From positions 5,426,001 to 5,490,000 of the forward strand of contig NZ_CP108381.1 in the NCBI RefSeq assembly GCF_035956715.1: a stretch of DNA of 64,000 bases. Direction: 5' to 3'. The position numbers and the translations under genes were made by a program. The notes beneath the pieces are model-generated. The model ran no database searches, was not told the DNA's origin, and saw only the letters and a list, made by a program, of their open reading frames with translations. Below, one piece after another: positions 34,870-43,450 of the stretch (positions are counted from its first letter, which is position 1; the number at the start of each line of letters is the position of its first letter). Source of the DNA: Nocardia sp. NBC_01329. GTDB taxonomy: Bacteria > Actinomycetota > Actinomycetes > Mycobacteriales > Mycobacteriaceae.

Positions 34870-36014
34870 GCCGCCCAGCCACCCATCCGATCGAGATGGG
34901 CCTGCACATCGTCGAGGAAACCGGTCGGGAAGCGCAGCGACCCCATCCCGGTGCGCCGCAGAAAGCCCGCGGTCGCCCGCGCCGAGAGCAACTGGGTATC
35001 GCCGAGAAAGAAGCGCAGGTCCTCGTAGGATCTGTGCACGGGCCAGGGCGAGAGCGGTACCTCGAACGCCTCGCCCGCACGACCCCACGCCGCCCCCGGC
35101 CACGGGCTGCCGGGCGGCAGCGGGATATGGCCCGGGATCGGCTCGCCCGGGTCCCGCAGCCGGGACCCCACCCACGCCGCCATCCGCACACTGACCGCGT
35201 TACCCACCAGCTTCCAGCGCTGCCCCGGCCGGAACCCCGGCGTGCCCAGCGCCGGTTCGGTCCATCCGGCGGCGAACCCCTGTAGCCGCTCGCCATCGGT
35301 GATCCCCGGCGTGACTATCTCCCCCGACGGCAACCGGATCGCCGGCGGACTGGCGATCCCCAACCCTGACCCGCCCTTGAGCGTGGGGACGGCGTTGACC
35401 ACCCACCCCAGCCCCCGCACGCCCTCTGTCCAGTAGAACCCGCACGGATCGTATTCCGGGGATCCGAGCAGGCGGGGCCCGGCATCATCGGCGAACAGCA
35501 CCGGCCGCGGATCCTCGGTGCGCGAGGCCAGCATGAGCACTCGGTTGCGTCGTTGCGGCAATCCGAAAGCCCGGGCGTCCACCACCCGATAGGCCCAGGT
35601 GTAGCCGAGTTCGTCGAGCGCCGCGGTGATATGACGCATGGCCGCGCCCCGGCCGAGCTGCAGCATGAACGGCACATTCTCGATCAGCAGCCAGCGCGGA
35701 CCGCGTTTGCGCCGGACCAACCGGAACACATGATCGACCAGGCTCGACCGGGTTCCGGTGATACCGGCGGTCCGGCCCGCCTGCGACAGGTCCTGGCACG
35801 GGAAACCCGCCGCGACCAGCTCGGTGTCCGGCGGTAGCGCACGCAGCCGGGTGATATCGGTATGCAGTTCGGCATCGGGGAACCGGGCCGCCAGCACCGC
35901 CCGCGCCCCGGGTTCGATCTCGCAGAGCAGAGTCGAATGCCAGCCGTGCGCCGCCAAACCGAGTTCCAGTCCTCCGATCCCGGCGAAAAGTCCCACCATC
36001 CGCGCGCCCGTCAC
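34866..36014 (-). CDS. DNA (cytosine-5-)-methyltransferase
   Basis: A 382-residue C5-cytosine methyltransferase. Motif I is VGLFAGIGGLELGL, motif IV with the catalytic Cys is AGFPCQDLSQAG, motif VI is WLLIENVPF, motif VIII QRRNRVLML, and motifs IX-X end with KLVGNAVSVRMAAWVG. The target-recognition region (about 185-270) is of ordinary size. GTG 36014 has GAGAGGA upstream, and ATG 35999 is an alternative; an open frame continues to 36611 but lacks family sequence. The gene is followed by vsr, and no restriction endonuclease is nearby, so it looks like a solitary or orphaned methyltransferase. The recognised sequence is unknown. Confidence 0.93.
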   Translation of the reverse strand: MTGARMVGLFAGIGGLELGLAAHGWHSTLLCEIEPGARAVLAARFPDAELHTDITRLRALPPDTELVAAGFPCQDLSQAGRTAGITGTRSSLVDHVFRLVRRKRGPRWLLIENVPFMLQLGRGAAMRHITAALDELGYTWAYRVVDARAFGLPQRRNRVLMLASRTEDPRPVLFADDAGPRLLGSPEYDPCGFYWTEGVRGLGWVVNAVPTLKGGSGLGIASPPAIRLPSGEIVTPGITDGERLQGFAAGWTEPALGTPGFRPGQRWKLVGNAVSVRMAAWVGSRLRDPGEPIPGHIPLPPGSPWPGAAWGRAGEAFEVPLSPWPVHRSYEDLRFFLGDTQLLSARATAGFLRRTGMGSLRFPTGFLDDVQAHLDRMGGWAA

Positions 36015-36300
36015 GAGGTCCTCTCCATCCGGTCCGGCTCCCGAAAGGAGGTTACTCCGCGTATCAAGGCGGCCCGACAGGTCACGGTGCCCGCCCACAC
36101 GCCGGGGAAACGGCCCCGCACCGGAAGGCGGTGACGAGGGTGAGATCGGCCACCGCGGTGTCGGCATCCGCCCCGCGAGTCGAACACCACCGATCGAGAG
36201 CCTCTCAGGGACAACAGCATAGAACCCGCTGGTCACATGGTTTATCACGGGCACTTTCACGTACCCGGTCCGCGTGGAGGGTTCTGGCAGGATGGGCGCC

Positions 36301-37365
36301 ATGAATTTTCGCGTCGGCCTGGCCACCGTGGTCTCGGGTGCTCTCGCACTCTCCGGTGCGATCTTGCCCGGCGCCGCGGTAGCCGGCCCCGGACCGCTGC
36401 ACGCCGCGCCCGCACGACCCGACACCGGCTCCGCCGAGGACCCGGGACCGGTGGAGCCGGCCGAACCGGTCCGGGCACCGCACGCCGCGATCATCGGCGT
36501 CCAGCCCGTGAACGAACGCCTGATGCGGGTGTTCGTGGATTCACCGGCCATGCATCGAACGGTCCAGGTGCTGGTACTGCTACCGGCGGACCGCAGCACA
36601 CCGCGCCCCACCGTCTATATGCTCGACGGCCGCAGTACCCAGCCCGACAGCAACAACTGGCTCGACCGGGGCGACGCCGCCCGGTTCTACGCCGACAAAC
36701 AGGTCAATGTGGTGTTCACCGTCGGCGGGCCCGCCAGCTTCTACACCGATTGGCAGCGTCCCGACCCGGTACTCGGCGTCAACAAATGGGAAACCTTCCT
36801 CACCGAGGAGTTGCCGCCGCTGCTGGACGCCGAATTCTCCGGGAACGGCCGCAATGCGGTGACCGGTACCTCGATGGGCGCCGAGGCGGCGATGATGCTC
36901 GCCATCCGCAGGCCCGACCTGTACTCGGCCGTCGGCGCGCACAGCGGATGCTTCTCGACCGGGACCGATCTCGGCCAGGCCCAGGCGCGCGTCGTGGTCT
37001 CGACTTACAAGGGCGACCCCGAGAACATGTTCGGTGCTCCCGAGGACCCCGCCTGGCTGGCCCACGATGTGACCCTGCACGCCGCCGCGCTGCGCGGTAA
37101 GGCGCTCTACCTGTCGGTGGGCAGCGGCCGCCCCGGTGTCCACGACACCCTGGCGAATCCGGAAACTCCCACCAGCGTGCTCATGGGCGGCCCGCTGGAG
37201 GCCGCCACCGATTTCTGCACCCGCCGCCTGGCGCAGCGCCTCGACACCCTCGGGATCCACTACACGGCCCACTTCCGCCCGGACGGCACCCATTCGTGGC
37301 CGTACTGGGCCGACGAGCTGGTCGCCTCCTGGCCCACCATCGCCGGTGGGCTCGGAATCGACTGA
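36301..37365 (+). CDS. Secreted mycolyltransferase/esterase-like alpha/beta hydrolase
   Basis: A protein of about 354 residues with a signal peptide (MNFRVGLATVVSGALALSGA to AGP), a Pro/Glu-rich linker, and an antigen 85/esterase D-type alpha/beta hydrolase domain. The nucleophile elbow is GTSMGAEAAMML (Ser near residue 196), and the closing THSWPYW supplies the catalytic His. The antigen 85 family moves mycolates onto trehalose and arabinogalactan, which fits this mycolata genome, but ester hydrolysis is equally possible. ATG 36292 is an alternative start. It is convergent with hisC2. Confidence 0.85.
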   Translation: MNFRVGLATVVSGALALSGAILPGAAVAGPGPLHAAPARPDTGSAEDPGPVEPAEPVRAPHAAIIGVQPVNERLMRVFVDSPAMHRTVQVLVLLPADRSTPRPTVYMLDGRSTQPDSNNWLDRGDAARFYADKQVNVVFTVGGPASFYTDWQRPDPVLGVNKWETFLTEELPPLLDAEFSGNGRNAVTGTSMGAEAAMMLAIRRPDLYSAVGAHSGCFSTGTDLGQAQARVVVSTYKGDPENMFGAPEDPAWLAHDVTLHAAALRGKALYLSVGSGRPGVHDTLANPETPTSVLMGGPLEAATDFCTRRLAQRLDTLGIHYTAHFRPDGTHSWPYWADELVASWPTIAGGLGID

Positions 37366-37373
37366 TCCGCGGG

Positions 37374-38456
37374 TTACTCGCCGCCCGCGAACCGGGCTGC
37401 GGTGTCGGGGGCGGTCGCGAAGTCCAGGAACAGATCGTTCTCGTGCGGGTCCCCCGCGGTGACCCGCACTCCTTCGCCGGCGAAGGGCCGGATGATCACC
37501 CCGGCCGCCGCACTCGCCTCCGCGAAATCGACGGTCGTCGGGCCCAGGGTCATCCACAGGAAATTCGATTCACTCACCGGCACCCGATAGCCGGCCGTGA
37601 GCAGCGCGGTACGCATCCGCTCGCGCTCGGCGATCACCGCCTCGGTGCGGTCGAGCAGCTCGTGCCGAGCCTCCAGGGAGGCGATCGCCGCGGCCTGCGC
37701 CACCCGGCTCACACTGAACGGGATATGCACCTTGAGCAGTGCCGCTATCACCTCCGGGGCACCCACCGCGTACCCCACCCGGAGCCCGGCCAGCCCGTAG
37801 GCCTTCGAGAAGGTACGTAGTACAACCACATTCGGCCGATTCCGGGCCAGCTCCACCCCGTCGGGATGGTCACCGGGTGTCATCCGCAGATATTCGTAGT
37901 ACGCCTCGTCCAGCGCGACCAGGACATTGCCGGGCACCCGGTCCAGGAACCGCTCCAGCTCGGCCCGGCCGACAGCGGTCCCGGTCGGGTTGTTCGGATT
38001 GCAGACGAACACCAGCCGGGTCCGGTCGGTGATCGCGGCGGCCAGCGCATCCAGATCGTGGACTTCGTCGGTCAGCGGCACGGTCACCGCGGTCGCGTTG
38101 CCGACCTGGGTGATGATCGGATACGCCTCGAACGAACGCCACGCGTAGAGCACTTCGTCGGCCGGATCCGCGCAGGTGATCTGCACCAGTTCCTGGCACA
38201 GTGCCACGCTCCCGCAGCCGACGGCGATATTCGCCGGCTCGACGCCCAGAAACTCCGCGAGCGCCGCCCGCAGTTCGCCGGACTGATTGTCCGGATAGCG
38301 GTTGGCGAGCTCGACCGCCTCGGCGATGGCTTTGCTCGCGGCGGGCAGCGGACCGACGGTGGTCTCGTTGCTCGCCAGCTTGACCGCGCCGGGATGGCTG
38401 CGGCCGGGAACGTACGCCGGAATGGAATCGAGGTCCGGCCGGATGTGCGCGGTCAC
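37374..38456 (-). CDS. hisC2: Histidinol-phosphate / aromatic amino acid aminotransferase
   Basis: A 360-residue class I/II PLP aminotransferase of the HisC family. It has LASNETTVGPLPAA near the N-terminus, FVCNPNNPTGT, VALDEAYYEYL, the Schiff-base lysine in RTFSKAYGLAGLRVGYA, and the carboxylate-binding Arg in EGVRVTAG. In mycobacteria the corresponding gene (hisC2/pat, Rv3772) encodes a phenylalanine/aromatic aminotransferase rather than the histidine-pathway enzyme, and the absence of other his genes here favours that role. With tyrA 8 kb away, the region contributes to tyrosine and phenylalanine synthesis. Confidence 0.9.
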   Translation of the reverse strand: MTAHIRPDLDSIPAYVPGRSHPGAVKLASNETTVGPLPAASKAIAEAVELANRYPDNQSGELRAALAEFLGVEPANIAVGCGSVALCQELVQITCADPADEVLYAWRSFEAYPIITQVGNATAVTVPLTDEVHDLDALAAAITDRTRLVFVCNPNNPTGTAVGRAELERFLDRVPGNVLVALDEAYYEYLRMTPGDHPDGVELARNRPNVVVLRTFSKAYGLAGLRVGYAVGAPEVIAALLKVHIPFSVSRVAQAAAIASLEARHELLDRTEAVIAERERMRTALLTAGYRVPVSESNFLWMTLGPTTVDFAEASAAAGVIIRPFAGEGVRVTAGDPHENDLFLDFATAPDTAARFAGGE

Positions 38457-38550
38457 GTGACGAGCTTAGTTCCGGTCTCGATCGAGCCACGTTCGGGCTG
38501 CTCAACTGCTAATTCTCCCCGGACCCGGGATATCGCCCTACGCTGGGAAC

Positions 38551-39291
38551 ATGTCGGGCACTTATGACGATATCGCGCTGCTGCGGCGCGGCGAAGCGGC
38601 AGCGAACGGACACGACCAGGAGCCGACAGGCGCTACCGCCAGCGCGAAAGCCGACGAACATGTGCCCATCACCGTTATCGAACCGGACGGGTTCGCGCGA
38701 GGCGGCATCGTGTTGTTGCACGAGGCGCGGGCATTCACCGGATCGTTGCTGGAATTCATGCACGCCCTCGCGGGCGAGGGTTGGCTGGTCGTCGCACCGA
38801 ACCTCTTCCATCGGGCGACGGCGTCGTCGACCGGGGTGTACGGCAACGAACTCTTCGAGGATTTCGACGCCTGCTTCGACTGGCTCACCCACCGCGGGGT
38901 CTTCCCGGACTGCATCGGCGTCCTCGGTTTCGACACGGCCGGCACCGCGGCCTTCCTGGTAGCCACCAACCGCCCTGTCGGCGCCGCGGTGAGCGTCGGC
39001 GCCCACGGGATCGCCGACCCCATCACCGAGCAGGCCGAAGCGCTGGTGGTCGCCGCACCCCGCCTACAGGCCCCCTGGCTGGGTCTGTTCGGCGCCGAAC
39101 CCGACACCTCCGCCGCCGATGTCGACTCGCTCCGCGACGCCACCGCCCGGGCCGCGGTCGCCAACCTCGTCATCACCTACCCGGGTCTGTTGCACCGAGC
39201 CGACAACCGAGCAGGCGACGAGGACGAGGCCGACGATCTGGTGGATTCCCGAACCCGCATTTTCGACTGGTTCGACAGCCACCTACGCTGA
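38551..39291 (+). CDS. Dienelactone hydrolase-like protein with Asp at nucleophile position
   Basis: A 246-residue alpha/beta hydrolase of the dienelactone hydrolase family. It shows GGIVLLHEARAF (with the conserved Glu), LAGEGWLVVAPNLFHR, and late LLHRADN with the catalytic His. The nucleophile elbow, usually GxCxG or GxSxG, reads GFDTAG, so the nucleophile is Asp. This may mean loss of hydrolase activity, or a dehalogenase-like mechanism. ATG 38551 is a clear start. It is divergent from hisC2 and followed by two tRNA genes. Confidence 0.8.
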   Translation: MSGTYDDIALLRRGEAAANGHDQEPTGATASAKADEHVPITVIEPDGFARGGIVLLHEARAFTGSLLEFMHALAGEGWLVVAPNLFHRATASSTGVYGNELFEDFDACFDWLTHRGVFPDCIGVLGFDTAGTAAFLVATNRPVGAAVSVGAHGIADPITEQAEALVVAAPRLQAPWLGLFGAEPDTSAADVDSLRDATARAAVANLVITYPGLLHRADNRAGDEDEADDLVDSRTRIFDWFDSHLR

Positions 39292-39383
39292 TCCACCAGC
39301 CGTTTTGCAGTTTCTGGGCAAGCTCAGGTAGCCTTTCTGCTCGGCGGTTCGAAAGGACCGGTGCCCTCGAAGAGAAGGCTCCA

Positions 39384-39473
39384 GGAGGCGTGCCAGAGCG
39401 GCCGAATGGGACTCACTGCTAATGAGTTGTCCCTTCACGGGGACCGGAGGTTCAAATCCTCTCGCCTCCGCCA
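39384..39473 (+). tRNA. tRNA-Ser(GCT)
   Basis: Acceptor GGAGGCG pairs with CGCCTCC. The anticodon loop is CTGCTAA (anticodon GCT, decoding AGC/AGU), the variable arm is long (class II), and the T-arm GGTTCAAATCC is canonical. The CCA end is encoded at 39471-39473. Confidence 0.96.
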
Positions 39474-39509
39474 CGCCCGGGAAACCGGGCGACAACTGAA
39501 TATGCGCAT

Positions 39510-39582
39510 GCGCCCGTAGCTCAACGGATAGAGCATCTGACTACGGATCAGAAGGTTAGGGGTTCGAATCCCTTCGGGCGCA
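39510..39582 (+). tRNA. tRNA-Arg(ACG)
   Basis: Acceptor GCGCCCG pairs with CGGGCGC, anticodon loop CTACGGA gives ACG, and the T-loop GGTTCGAATCC is standard. A34 of this tRNA is the substrate of TadA, encoded at 44186-44647. CCA is not encoded. Confidence 0.97.
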
Positions 39583-39586
39583 CAGA

Positions 39587-39626
39587 GATCGGCCTCCGGC
39601 CCGCGAAAGCGGTTCGGGGGCCGATC
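39587..39626 (+). terminator. Terminator after tRNA-Arg
   Basis: Inverted repeat GATCGGCC (39587-39594) / GGCCGATC (39619-39626), with further pairing of CCGG/TCGGG inside, lies directly downstream of tRNA-Arg. Confidence 0.65.
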
Positions 39627-39801
39627 GGCATTCTCGATGAAGAGATCGAAATCCCGTACTTTGCCCGTACGAACGGGCCGGGATACTGGATTGCCGAGGC
39701 AGACCCGGCAGCTGCTCGACAGACAGTTACCGGGGTACCCGACGGATCACATCGACTGGGTGGTTCTTACTACCCACCCCCGGGAACCTGGAGCACCGCC
39801 G

Positions 39802-40293
39802 ATGAAGTACACCGTCTCGATCGAGATCGCCCTGCCGCGGGAGAGGGCGGCCCAGCTGCTCGCCGACCCGGCACACCTGCCGAAGTGGCTGCGGGGTCTG
39901 GTCCTGCACGAGCCGCTGAGTGGGGTGCACGGGCAGGTCGGTACCAAGTCACGGGTCGTGATCCGGACGGGGCGGCAGCAGATGGAGTGCACCGAGACCA
40001 TCACGCGCCGGGAACCGGCAGACCTGCGCGAGATCCCGACAGGGAGCGTCGTTCACTTCGACCGTGAGATCATCGGCGAGGGCATGTGGAGCGCCGTGCG
40101 CGACCGGCTGACCGAAGCCGGTCCGGAGACGACGCTCTGGGTGAGCGAGAACGAGTACCGGTTCAGCGGCGTGCTGATGCGGCTGGTCGGGGTGCTGATG
40201 CCCGGCGCCTTCCGCAAGCAGTCGCAACAGCACATGCAGGACTTCAAGGCGTTCGCCGAGCTGGGAAAGGACGTCCGCGAAGCGAAGAACTGA
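39802..40293 (+). CDS. SRPBCC superfamily protein
   Basis: A 163-residue START/Bet v1-like (SRPBCC) protein, a fold that holds hydrophobic ligands, often polyketide intermediates or lipids. The opening MKYTVSIEIALPRERAAQLL and the following LADPAHLPKWLRGLVLHEPL are typical of the polyketide cyclase-type branch, and a glycine-rich segment (GVHGQVGTKS) precedes a beta sheet. ATG 39802 has GGAG eight bases upstream. The upstream in-frame extension overlaps tRNA terminator sequence and is rejected. The neighbours give no functional clue. Confidence 0.75.
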   Translation: MKYTVSIEIALPRERAAQLLADPAHLPKWLRGLVLHEPLSGVHGQVGTKSRVVIRTGRQQMECTETITRREPADLREIPTGSVVHFDREIIGEGMWSAVRDRLTEAGPETTLWVSENEYRFSGVLMRLVGVLMPGAFRKQSQQHMQDFKAFAELGKDVREAKN

Positions 40294-40373
40294 TCACTCG
40301 CGACCCTGGCGCGGCGGCGCGCCACAGGGTCTCGTCGCAGTCGGTCACATTGCGTCCCCGAGGTAGGTCGGTC

Positions 40374-40985
40374 TCACTTCTCGACGGTGACTATGGGAAC
40401 CACGTAGGCGCGGGCGAATTCGTCCAACTGCTCATCCGATTCCAGGGGTACCAGGCCGGTCGGGCACAGGATGAACGAGTGCACCAATCGGCACGCCACT
40501 TCGGCACGGGTCAGCAGATCGGCGGGTTCGGTGAACAGACCGGCGTCCGCGGCACGGCACAGGGCGGTATGGGCTGCCGCTACCGACATGGCGAAAACCG
40601 GGCCGCCATCCACTGTCAATTTCTCCAGGATGCGTTCCGGCTCGACGGTCAGCATCCGCTTGACCAGCGGATGACTCCGCCATCGAGTGACTACTGTCAC
40701 AAAGATATCGGCGACGAGATCGGCCAAGGTCGAGTGCCGGGTGGAGATGGCATCGACCTCGATGAGGACCGCGGCTACCTCCCGGCTCACGACGGCTTGC
40801 ACCACGTCGTCGCGGGAGCCGATGCGGCGGTATACGGTGACGCGGTCGACACCGGCCTGCCTGGCGATGTCTTCGATGGTCGTCTTCTTTACGCCGAACT
40901 CGCTGAATCTGATCAACGCCGCGTCCAGAATGCGAGCCTCGATACCGTCCTGCAGCCCGGGTGACGATGTGTACGCGGCGGACAT
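40374..40985 (-). CDS. TetR family transcriptional regulator
   Basis: A 203-residue TetR regulator. HTH: FGVKKTTIEDIARQAGVDRV followed by TVYRRIGSRDDVVQAV. It is divergent from the flavin reductase-like gene, and the intergenic region contains an inverted repeat GCAACAT/ATGTTGC at 41045-41069 and GCTAGCGTTAGC near its own start, either of which could be the operator. ATG 40985 is used because the region upstream lacks family sequence. It may regulate the reductase and itself. Confidence 0.88.
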   Translation of the reverse strand: MSAAYTSSPGLQDGIEARILDAALIRFSEFGVKKTTIEDIARQAGVDRVTVYRRIGSRDDVVQAVVSREVAAVLIEVDAISTRHSTLADLVADIFVTVVTRWRSHPLVKRMLTVEPERILEKLTVDGGPVFAMSVAAAHTALCRAADAGLFTEPADLLTRAEVACRLVHSFILCPTGLVPLESDEQLDEFARAYVVPIVTVEK

Positions 40986-41044
40986 GCAGCTAACGCTAGC
41001 AAGTAGGGCGTGAATGCAAACACCTATCGGGCACTCGCAATATT

Positions 41045-41069
41045 GCAACATTGCTATTAATTATGTTGC
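41045..41069. promoter_or_regulatory. Inverted repeat in the TetR/reductase intergenic region
   Basis: Arms GCAACAT (41045-41051) and ATGTTGC (41063-41069) with an 11-bp AT-rich spacer lie between divergent TetR and reductase genes. A TetR operator is the natural reading, but it is unproven. Confidence 0.45.
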
Positions 41070-41159
41070 CATGTACATTCGCCGAATGGTGCAGACCAGC
41101 CAAGCAGCCGCTTGTTTCCATCTGGTGGGTCGCATGTCCCACCTATCGGGCGACAACTG

Positions 41160-41996
41160 ATGGGCACTCAGGTACCGGCTCGTGGTTTCCAGATGATCGG
41201 CACAGCCGTGGACGTCTGCCGTTCGATTTTCGTCGCACGTCGCCCCGCCTCGCTACTGCCTCGGTCGAAACCGTTGTGGAACAGCGGATTCAACCAGCGA
41301 CTCCTGGTCGCCGCCATCCAGCGAGAAGCCGTGGATGTGGTCGGAGTGGTACTCGTCGACCCGGAGGGCGGCTCGCTCCCCGCCTGGTTGCCCGGCGCCC
41401 ACCTGGACGTGTTCCTGCCATCCGGCCGGCGACGTCAGTATTCGCTGTGCGGAGACCCGCGCGACCGGTCGTCCTACCGGATAGCCGTCCGGCTCATGCC
41501 GCACGGCGACGGCGGTTCCATCGAAATCCACGAAAACCTGTGCAGTGGCGACTCGCTGCGGGTACACGGGCCGCGGCACACCTACCCTTTTCTCGATGCC
41601 TCCGACTATCTGTTCATCGCGGGCGGCATGGGGATCACGGCGATCCTGCCCATGGCACAGGCCGCGGGTCGGCGCGGCACTCTGATCTACACCGGACGCT
41701 CCCGGGATTCGATGCCGTTCCTCGATCGGGTACCCGGCGCCGTGATCCGGCCCGATGATGAATTCGGGGCGCCCGATATCGAGGAACTCCTCGCGCGCGC
41801 CGATCCGGGAACGGCAGTTTATGTCTGCGGCCCCCCGGCCATGCTCGAAGCCGCGATCCACGCTGTGCCGCGGGTGGCTCCGGCGAGTTCGCTTCATCTG
41901 GAACGCTTCCCGGCCGCCCGGGCAGCACGAGCCCGAACGCGATTCGAACCGGATCGTGATCACCCGAAAACTGGGTTGGACACGGGTTCATCTTGA
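41160..41996 (+). CDS. PDR/VanB-type flavin reductase lacking the 2Fe-2S domain
   Basis: A reductase of the phthalate-dioxygenase-reductase type, about 278 residues. It has the flavin motif RQYSLCGDP, a nicotinamide-binding GGMGITAILPMAQ, and YVCGPPAMLEA. Normal family members are about 310-320 residues and end with a plant-type ferredoxin domain carrying a CxxxxCxxC cluster motif. Here the sequence stops soon after HLERFPA with no cysteine cluster, so electron output to a partner is in doubt. No oxygenase is encoded nearby. Start choice is uncertain (41112, 41160 or 41193). Confidence 0.75.
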   Translation: MGTQVPARGFQMIGTAVDVCRSIFVARRPASLLPRSKPLWNSGFNQRLLVAAIQREAVDVVGVVLVDPEGGSLPAWLPGAHLDVFLPSGRRRQYSLCGDPRDRSSYRIAVRLMPHGDGGSIEIHENLCSGDSLRVHGPRHTYPFLDASDYLFIAGGMGITAILPMAQAAGRRGTLIYTGRSRDSMPFLDRVPGAVIRPDDEFGAPDIEELLARADPGTAVYVCGPPAMLEAAIHAVPRVAPASSLHLERFPAARAARARTRFEPDRDHPKTGLDTGSS

Positions 41997-42059
41997 TTCC
42001 ATGTCCTCGTCGAGAGACCTCAGCTCGAAGCTGAGGCTCGGCGAGTTGATGCGTTCTTG

Positions 42060-42584
42060 CTATCGGCCGGTGGGTGAGCTGTCACTGATCGACCGGGTCA
42101 ATAGCAGGGTTGAACTGCCATCGTCTTCTGTGATGTCCCGGATATGCTTGAAACCAACTTTGTTCAGAACATGCAGCGAAGCCTTGTTCGGCGCGGCCAC
42201 TGTGGCGTGCACCTCGGTCAGTCCCAGGGTGTGGAAACCGTAGGCGACGAGCGCTTCTGCCAACTCGACGCCCAAACCGCATCCCCACACCCGTGGGGTC
42301 AACGCGTAAATGATCTCGTAGCCCTCGACCACGTCAGCCGGCTTGATCTCGGCATGCCCGACCAGGCGACCGTCCCGACGAACGGCCCAGACGTCGAACA
42401 GATCGTCCGCATAAACCTTGGTGAAGACCCGCCCGAACAAGGCCCGGTCGGCCGCTTCGGAAGACGGGCCGTCACCCATCCATCGAGACACCCTCGTGTC
42501 CTGAAACAACCCGACGAAGCCTTCCTCGTCCTCTGGGACATACCGCTCGAGGACAAGACGCTGGGTACGCAGAGTCGGAGTCAC
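42060..42584 (-). CDS. GNAT family N-acetyltransferase
   Basis: A 174-residue RimJ/RimL-type GNAT acetyltransferase: MTPTLRTQRLVLERYVPED at the start, VGHAEIKPADVVEGYEIIYAL in the core, the acetyl-CoA-binding RVWGCGLGVELAEALV region, and GLTEVHATVAAPNKASLHVLNKVGF, the usual C-terminal motif of this branch. The acceptor is unknown; ribosomal protein N-termini and small amines are both precedented. It is separated by about 115 bp from the downstream dehydratase gene, which is on the same strand. Confidence 0.88.
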   Translation of the reverse strand: MTPTLRTQRLVLERYVPEDEEGFVGLFQDTRVSRWMGDGPSSEAADRALFGRVFTKVYADDLFDVWAVRRDGRLVGHAEIKPADVVEGYEIIYALTPRVWGCGLGVELAEALVAYGFHTLGLTEVHATVAAPNKASLHVLNKVGFKHIRDITEDDGSSTLLLTRSISDSSPTGR

Positions 42585-42700
42585 GAGCAGCGACGCTACC
42601 CGCGAGCTGTTGTTCCCTCACCCGGACGACGCAAATGTGGGCAGCGGCGGACGGTATCGCCTGCACGACTCGGGAGGGCACGCACCGCAGCCAGACTGCG

Positions 42701-43027
42701 TCAGGGCGTCACATCGGTTGTAGTTGCGCCGGCGCCTTCCGCGATCCGGTCGATATCCCGCGCGAGATCGAAGTCCCGCCCGGTCAACTTCCGCCCCGCA
42801 TCGTGAGTCGTGATCCGGAACTCGATCCGCTGCCAGGTGATCATCATGTCAGGATGGTGACCGACCTCGCGGGCTTTCGCCGCGACGTATACGGCCAGGT
42901 GCACGCACTCGTGGTAGGTGTGGGAGAAAGTGCGCGTGATCTCGTCACCGTCGCGCACCCACCCGGGGAGTGCTTCAAGGCGGCTGGCTATCTCGCTGTC
43001 ATCCAGCGGCGTGGGCAGAGTGGTCAT
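42701..43027 (-). CDS. 4a-hydroxytetrahydrobiopterin dehydratase (PCD/DCoH)
   Basis: A 108-residue pterin-4a-carbinolamine dehydratase, which recycles the pterin cofactor of aromatic amino acid hydroxylases and related enzymes. The catalytic motif GHHPDM is present in VAAKAREVGHHPDM, and the preceding FSHTYHECVHLAVYV contains the His-rich helix typical of the family. Length is standard. The start overlaps the stop of the degraded regulator gene by two bases. No hydroxylase is in the window. Confidence 0.92.
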   Translation of the reverse strand: MTTLPTPLDDSEIASRLEALPGWVRDGDEITRTFSHTYHECVHLAVYVAAKAREVGHHPDMMITWQRIEFRITTHDAGRKLTGRDFDLARDIDRIAEGAGATTTDVTP

Positions 43028-43450
43028 GCGACGGACCCTACGAGAGCATGCAACTCGCGTCCCGCCGACGTATGCGCCCACGTGCGAGCGTGAGCGGCTA
43101 ACCCCTTCAGCTCGCTGCGAAGCCTGGCCGACCCAGTAATTTTGATGGCCTCCGCCGCTTCTGTTGCCGCCCAGACAGCGCGTTCAGGGTCCGGCACCCT
43201 GGCGAGGACAGCCGCCTGTCGAGCACGGAACACCGCATTGTCGCGGCGCGCAGACTCAGGCATGAAGTCCATGATTTCGTCCCACAGCGCGACGGCGCCG
43301 ACCGCATCCCTCGCGTTGCCGGTGCGCCCGTAGCAGGTCGCCCGCATGCTGGTACAGCCATCCAAGGAGCGCTGCGTATGCAGTCCCTATTTCGACGGCG
43401 GCTGCGGCCCAACCTGCCGGCTGAACCACCGCCGATAGGCTCACTGGCAT
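43024..43450 (-). pseudogene. Frameshifted remnant of a TPR-type regulator
   Basis: Two reading frames carry parts of one protein: AAVEIGTAYAALLGWLYQHAGDLLRA in one (about 43256-43450) and GRTGNARDAVGAVALWDEIMDFMP continuing to the stop at 43024 in another. Together they look like the C-terminal TPR repeat region of an XRE-type actinomycete regulator, whose N-terminal DNA-binding domain is absent. The gene is therefore both frameshifted and truncated. It sits head to head with the S1-like gene. Confidence 0.5.

Noticed and set aside
34870..35175. N-terminal extension of Vsr
   Set aside because: The sequence lies within the methyltransferase C-terminus on the same strand and lacks Vsr similarity.
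36015..36611. N-terminal extension of the cytosine methyltransferase
   Set aside because: The added sequence has no family similarity and overlaps the divergent esterase gene. Motif I lies just after the GTG at 36014, which has a good ribosome binding site.
39283..39495. Small minus-strand open frame over tRNA-Ser(GCT)
   Set aside because: It is an accidental frame across a tRNA gene.
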